A DNA stretch of 9,324 nucleotides, taken from the NCBI GenBank assembly GCA_937868145.1, contig CALMMH010000025.1, positions 1 through 9,324 on the forward strand, given 5' to 3'. Every line of letters starts with the position of its first letter. Position 1 is the first letter of the stretch. This DNA is from an uncultured Phycisphaerales bacterium. Lineage in GTDB: Bacteria; Planctomycetota; Phycisphaerae; Sedimentisphaerales; Anaerobacaceae. Under the pieces are notes generated by a model. The model saw only the letters and a list, made by a program, of their open reading frames with translations, was not told the origin of the DNA and did no database searches. The translations under genes and the position numbers were made by a program. This document shows, piece after piece, positions 6,052 to 9,324 of this stretch.

Positions 6052-6163
6052 TGTGTTCTTGGGTTGGACCGGCACCTTGTCTGTCCCCGTGAGCGGATTG
6101 TCCGTCCAAGAGCGCCGGGGGGTTGCCGTAAGGCAACCAGCAGTGGTTGGAGTATAGAGGATA
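6052..6163 (+). promoter_or_regulatory. Structured 5' untranslated leader of the sigma gene
   Basis: The predicted 112-nt leader begins with a stem in which CTTGG and GGAC (6058-6062, 6066-6069) pair with GTCC and CCAAG (6100-6103, 6106-6110). It ends with a perfect 7-bp hairpin capped by a GTAA (GNRA) tetraloop (6121-6138), about 18 bases before the ribosome-binding site. A role in controlling sigma synthesis is possible but not shown. Confidence 0.4.
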
Positions 6164-6682
6164 GTGGGTACGAACGACTCGACAGTCCGGAAGGCTACAG
6201 CCATTTTCGCGGAACACGAGGCGTTTATCCGCACCAGCATCTCGATTCACGCCGGCGGCAAGCTCGACCCGGAGGATCTCTATCAGGAGTTTTACCTCTC
6301 GTTGATCCGCAAGCCCATTCCGGACGATGTGCGAGACATCAAGGGCTATCTGTACCGGATCATCGGTCATCACGTGGTCGACGCGATCCGCAGCGGCCGG
6401 TCCTACTCCCGCACCGTAAAAAAATATGCAGCGGAAACCCGGATTTCCATCAACACCGAGGAGCCGAGAAACGCCTTTATAGACGAAGAGCACCAGAATG
6501 CGGCAGTCGCCGGGATGGTGCATCATCTTCAGGACCGGGAGGCCGAGGCCTTCGTGCTGAAGTATCGCGACGACTGCAACATCATGGAAATCGCGGCGAA
6601 GATGGGCGTCAACAAGCGAACCGTGAGCCGGTACCTGTCGGAGAGTCTTCGAAAACTTCACAGGAGGCTCGCGGCGGAATGA
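6164..6682 (+). CDS. ECF-family RNA polymerase sigma factor
   Basis: A 172-residue sigma factor that would direct RNA polymerase to a small regulon when released by its partner. Region 2 covers about residues 12-85: LDPEDLYQEFYLSL (34-47) is the core-binding helix and YLYRIIGHHVVDAIRS (62-77) the -10-binding part. Region 4 covers about 118-170: DREAEAFVLKY is followed by the helix-turn-helix IMEIAAKMGVNKRTVSRYL (140-158). No extra domains are seen. The start is a GTG at 6164; an in-frame TAG at 6155-6157 rules out anything much earlier, and AGAGGA lies only two bases before the GTG, a tight spacing that may keep translation low. The next gene starts nine bases after the stop, so the two are surely co-transcribed. 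Target promoters cannot be told from this window. Confidence 0.93.
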   Translation: MGTNDSTVRKATAIFAEHEAFIRTSISIHAGGKLDPEDLYQEFYLSLIRKPIPDDVRDIKGYLYRIIGHHVVDAIRSGRSYSRTVKKYAAETRISINTEEPRNAFIDEEHQNAAVAGMVHHLQDREAEAFVLKYRDDCNIMEIAAKMGVNKRTVSRYLSESLRKLHRRLAAE

Positions 6683-6691
6683 GGGACATCG

Positions 6692-8350
6692 ATGGAAACA
6701 CAAGGGAACGACGAGAGTCTCTGCCAGGAGGCTAAAGAGTATTACTACGCGATACTCTGTCCCGATGGCATTGGGGTTCCCGAGACCATCGCCCGCCACG
6801 TCGAAAGTTGTCCGTTCTGCCGGGAACAGATTCGCCGGCTCCGCGACACACTCAACCAGGCTGACGCGGGGGCCGAATCCGCTGACGTCGCGTCCGATAA
6901 GACAAGCCTTGGCGACTTGAGTAGACAGTTCGAGTTTCTCGGCGAGACGGTCACCTGCGATCACGTCCGGCCGTTCCTGCCCGGCTTGGCGGCCTCCTCG
7001 TCCCCGATTCGAATTCCCACGCCGATCACCGTTCACGTGGACAACTGCCCCCGGTGCACGGACGATCGGGCTGCAATTGAGGAGCTGGGCCTTTCCGAAA
7101 GTCAGTTGGCCGGACTGGGTCGGTTCTACAGCCAAACCCCGCTCGACGATCCATCTCACGAAGGACAGGCCGCGGCGACGGCGACCGCGTTGGCGGCGTT
7201 TTCCTTCGACGGGGCCACGCCGGACACTCTGGACCATGTGTGCCGCTGCGGCGTGTGTCGAGACTCCGTGTATCTTCAGAGAAATCGAGCGGCAGCCGAT
7301 CTGGTCGAAAGGCCCGCTTCGCCTCAGGTTCTCCTGTGCGGCGAAATCTCCACGGCCGACCTGTTCGACTACGTCCTGCCGTTCGGCCTGGACGCGGCGG
7401 CCGTAAGCAAACCCGACGGCCGGCGAGACGCCGTGGCCACGCATCTTCGGACCTGCCGCTCCTGCATGGAACGGGTCCAATCCCTGCATCGGACGATTCA
7501 CAGGATCGCCAAGCGGACCGACTCGGGTGTTCACACGGTGTATCAGTGTCAGACCGACGAGGAGCTGGCTCGGGACGCATCCGAGGCGTCTTTGCATCGA
7601 TATCCGGTTCACGTGCGAATCGAGCGGCCGGAACCGGCGAGCCGCGGTCTTCGGCGGCAGCCGCGGGTTCATTCGCGAAAGAGATCCGTTCTTCACGGAA
7701 CCGCCCTGGCGGCGGCCCTCGTCGTGGTGGGGGCGCTGTTCCTGCTGCAATCATCCACCGCAAGGGGGAAGAACGTGGGCGATCTTCTCCGGGCGGTCAG
7801 GCACACCCCCAATGTTCACATCACGTACGCCTACCCGATGGCCCCGCAATTGAGCCGTGAGATGTGGGTGTCCAGCGATCTGAACAAGATCGTGAGAAAA
7901 ACGGGCGAAGAAGAATGGGTGGAGTACGACTTGAACAAGAGATGCATGACCGGGGTAGGCCTGGGCCTCATGCCCGACAAGGCCATTCCTCTGTCGCGGG
8001 AGCATTGGACTCGGTGCGTCCGGTACATGGAAGAACCTCTGGCGGATATCTTCAGCAACGTTGGCCCGGGCGACGACCTGTCCCAGGTGAGCAGCGTCGC
8101 GTCGGAACGGCCGGGAGTGTCGTTGGCCGTGTATGAACTCACGCGTCAGCAGCGTTCCGCCAACGGCGATCGGTTTTGGAGCCGGTGGAGGGCGTTCATC
8201 GATCCGAGACTGGAACTGCCTGTGAAGATCGAGTTTTCGTCCCGTCTATCTGAGAGCCTTCCGTGGGAACTCGTGACCGTGACGCAGTTGAGCTACCCCA
8301 CCACCCTCGAGGTCGAGAGCGAACTCAAGGCGTTGCTGCCGAGGGAATGA
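6692..8350 (+). CDS. Putative membrane anti-sigma factor with four zinc-finger modules and a LolA-like domain
   Basis: Probably the membrane-bound regulator of the sigma factor encoded nine bases upstream; GAGGGA five bases before the ATG fixes the start. The 552-residue protein has four H-x3-C-x2-C motifs: His36-Cys40-Cys43, His115-Cys119-Cys122, His182-Cys186-Cys189 and His251-Cys255-Cys258. Each has a fourth likely ligand upstream: Cys11, Cys89 and His156 (25-26 residues before) and Cys216 (35 before). This is the zinc-associated anti-sigma (ZAS) pattern repeated four times, where most anti-sigma factors have one. A single membrane helix (about 336-353) follows a basic stretch, putting the fingers in the cytoplasm. 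The outer part (about 360-552) with YPMAPQLSREMWVSSDLNK and FIDPRLELPVKIEF resembles the LolA-like domain of planctomycete proteins of this layout. Anti-sigma activity is inferred from the motifs and gene order. Confidence 0.8.
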   Translation: METQGNDESLCQEAKEYYYAILCPDGIGVPETIARHVESCPFCREQIRRLRDTLNQADAGAESADVASDKTSLGDLSRQFEFLGETVTCDHVRPFLPGLAASSSPIRIPTPITVHVDNCPRCTDDRAAIEELGLSESQLAGLGRFYSQTPLDDPSHEGQAAATATALAAFSFDGATPDTLDHVCRCGVCRDSVYLQRNRAAADLVERPASPQVLLCGEISTADLFDYVLPFGLDAAAVSKPDGRRDAVATHLRTCRSCMERVQSLHRTIHRIAKRTDSGVHTVYQCQTDEELARDASEASLHRYPVHVRIERPEPASRGLRRQPRVHSRKRSVLHGTALAAALVVVGALFLLQSSTARGKNVGDLLRAVRHTPNVHITYAYPMAPQLSREMWVSSDLNKIVRKTGEEEWVEYDLNKRCMTGVGLGLMPDKAIPLSREHWTRCVRYMEEPLADIFSNVGPGDDLSQVSSVASERPGVSLAVYELTRQQRSANGDRFWSRWRAFIDPRLELPVKIEFSSRLSESLPWELVTVTQLSYPTTLEVESELKALLPRE

Positions 8351-9179
8351 CCGGGTCGGGAACGGGGTCCGGGACCGGCTGCCACAGAGGGTCGCTGGCC
8401 CATTGCACGTCGTTCGTCTTCGTGACAAGCAGATCGTCGGCCGGAGTCTTCAGACGCACGCTGCCGTCGACGAAACCGGCGTTGACCGTCTTATGGGGAT
8501 GGCGTCCGCCGATCGCGTCTTGGGCCTGCCCCGCCCACAGCGGCCTGTTGCGATTCATGCCCATGCCCGGCACATAGGCGGTGTGCTGCACCATTGGATT
8601 GTCCGAAGGAATCGCAACGGGAGGCTCTTCGGTCGCGTGCCACCAACTGATCAGACTGTAACCGCTGTCCACCAACAGCAGGGTCTCGGAGGGTCGGCGG
8701 ATCTGAGCGATGGACAGCGGGACGCCGAAGAATGCGCTTCTGTACGGTTTGAGGTAGTGTTGGATCCGGCAGATCGAGAGATTCGCGCCGTAGTTGCCGC
8801 AGAGAATATCCATCGACAGCGTCGGATCGCTCTGCCTCCTGGAGGGACAGGTCAACACGTCCACGCCATCCATGGTCGCATGGTTGAGTTCCAACGAACG
8901 GTCGAACCACCACCGTCCGACCGGATCGATGGTGCACGTGCCGGCGTAACGCTCCCCCTGCTCATCGACGTCAGGGACCTCAAAGCCCGGCGGAAACGTC
9001 CCGTTGGTCCCGGCGTAACTGTTCATGCTCAGCAGCAGTTGCCTGAGGTTGGAGGCGCACACCACGGCCCGCGTCTGCTCTCGCGCGGCCCGGAGCCCCG
9101 AGACCGACAACGCCAGCAACACCGAAATCATGGCAACCACCACGATCAATTCGACCAGGGTGAACCCGCGAGGTCTCAT
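8325..9179 (-). CDS. Prepilin-type (type II secretion/pilin-like) protein with H-X-DG C-terminal module
   Basis: A 284-residue pseudopilin-like protein. Residues 1-29 are a class III prepilin leader, MRPRG then FTLVELIVVVAM, with cleavage predicted after Gly5 and Glu10 at the conserved +5 position of the mature protein, followed by a hydrophobic helix. The C-terminal part carries GGRHPHKTVNAGFVDGSVR (224-242), the H-X9-DG signature of this planctomycete family, but here with ten residues between His227 and Asp238. Cysteines at 41, 82, 111, 127 and 137 may form disulfides. The tail PVPDPVPDPV is repetitive. Such proteins are numerous in planctomycetes, sit in the envelope and mostly lack a known function. 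The gene converges on the anti-sigma gene and overlaps its last 26 bases. No clear Shine-Dalgarno is spaced for the ATG; see the promoter. Confidence 0.92.
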   Translation of the reverse strand: MRPRGFTLVELIVVVAMISVLLALSVSGLRAAREQTRAVVCASNLRQLLLSMNSYAGTNGTFPPGFEVPDVDEQGERYAGTCTIDPVGRWWFDRSLELNHATMDGVDVLTCPSRRQSDPTLSMDILCGNYGANLSICRIQHYLKPYRSAFFGVPLSIAQIRRPSETLLLVDSGYSLISWWHATEEPPVAIPSDNPMVQHTAYVPGMGMNRNRPLWAGQAQDAIGGRHPHKTVNAGFVDGSVRLKTPADDLLVTKTNDVQWASDPLWQPVPDPVPDPVIPSAATP

Positions 9180-9185
9180 ATCCCC

Positions 9186-9214
9186 AGTATATAACCGGGT
9201 GTAGTGCAGGTCAA
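9186..9214 (-). promoter_or_regulatory. Promoter of the prepilin-type gene, predicted leaderless
   Basis: TTGACC (9214-9209) and TATACT (9191-9186) lie 17 bp apart on the minus strand. Counting seven bases from the end of the -10 box puts the start at 9179, the A of the ATG, so the mRNA should have no 5' leader or almost none. A GGGGA sits one to two bases before the ATG, too close for a normal ribosome-binding site. Confidence 0.65.
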
Positions 9215-9230
9215 TGCGAAAGAGCCGAAA

Positions 9231-9258
9231 TGCCGCCGGAAACAGAGCCCCGGCGGCA
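9231..9258 (-). terminator. Likely intrinsic terminator of a minus-strand gene beyond the right edge
   Basis: A perfect 9-bp stem TGCCGCCGG/CCGGCGGCA (9231-9239 with 9250-9258) with a 10-nt loop is followed on the minus strand by TTTCGGCTCTTT. About 31 bases upstream a minus-strand frame ending DPGDCRKSIA stops at 9292-9290. It could be the tail of the gene served, but it is too short to call. Confidence 0.5.
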
Positions 9259-9324
9259 GGCCGCTGGACGCCCTGTGCCCCTCATCGCATCAAGCAATGG
9301 ACTTGCGACAGTCCCCCGGATCAC

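Noticed and set aside
5939..7750. 603-codon open frame on the minus strand opposite the sigma and anti-sigma genes
   Set aside because: The plus-strand genes have recognisable motifs, ribosome-binding sites and a promoter. The antisense frame has none and crosses gene boundaries.
9290..9324. Minus-strand gene tail ending DPGDCRKSIA
   Set aside because: Only ten codons are visible; its position before a terminator-like hairpin is suggestive but not enough for a call.
1..9324. CRISPR array, tRNA, rRNA or insertion-sequence transposase
   Set aside because: No regularly spaced direct repeats of CRISPR size, no tRNA cloverleaf, rRNA sequence or transposase motif was seen on either strand.

Overview
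The window looks like a piece of a GC-rich planctomycete chromosome, most plausibly Phycisphaerae/Sedimentisphaerales-like. This is inferred from family content, not from a marker gene. The clues are an ECF sigma factor of the planctomycete-rich TIGR02999 type, a prepilin-type protein with a C-terminal H-X-DG module, a multi-zinc-finger anti-sigma-like protein with a LolA-like C-terminal domain, and short palindromic repeats in most intergenic gaps.

Layout. Positions 1-267 (minus) hold the start of an ECF sigma factor gene cut by the window edge. Positions 470-5052 (minus) hold a branched-chain amino acid operon. A TTGACA-N17-CATTAT promoter (5024-5052) is followed by a roughly 270-nt structured 5' leader, then ilvB copy 2 (3015-4745), ilvB copy 1 (1155-2879), ilvN (579-1067) and a strong intrinsic terminator (470-511). 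Both large subunits look catalytically competent and are followed by a single small subunit, so the operon probably supplies two acetohydroxyacid synthase isoforms sharing one regulatory subunit. Positions 5030-6017 carry no intact gene: a 26-bp perfect palindrome, a C7/G7 hairpin and what looks like a frameshifted remnant of a small membrane protein.

Positions 6018-8350 (plus) hold a sigma/anti-sigma pair. A TTGCGT-N16-TATAAT promoter and a 112-nt structured leader precede an ECF sigma factor gene. Nine bases later comes a 552-residue membrane protein with four H-x3-C-x2-C zinc-finger modules before its single membrane helix and a LolA-like domain after it. Converging on it and overlapping it by 26 bp is a minus-strand prepilin-like gene (8325-9179) whose promoter is placed so that transcription should begin at the A of the ATG. 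A hairpin terminator at 9231-9258 (minus) probably ends a gene beyond the right edge.

The parts most worth following up are the structured ilv leader, the four-finger anti-sigma-like protein, the apparently leaderless prepilin transcript, and the different short repeat found in each spacer of the ilv operon.
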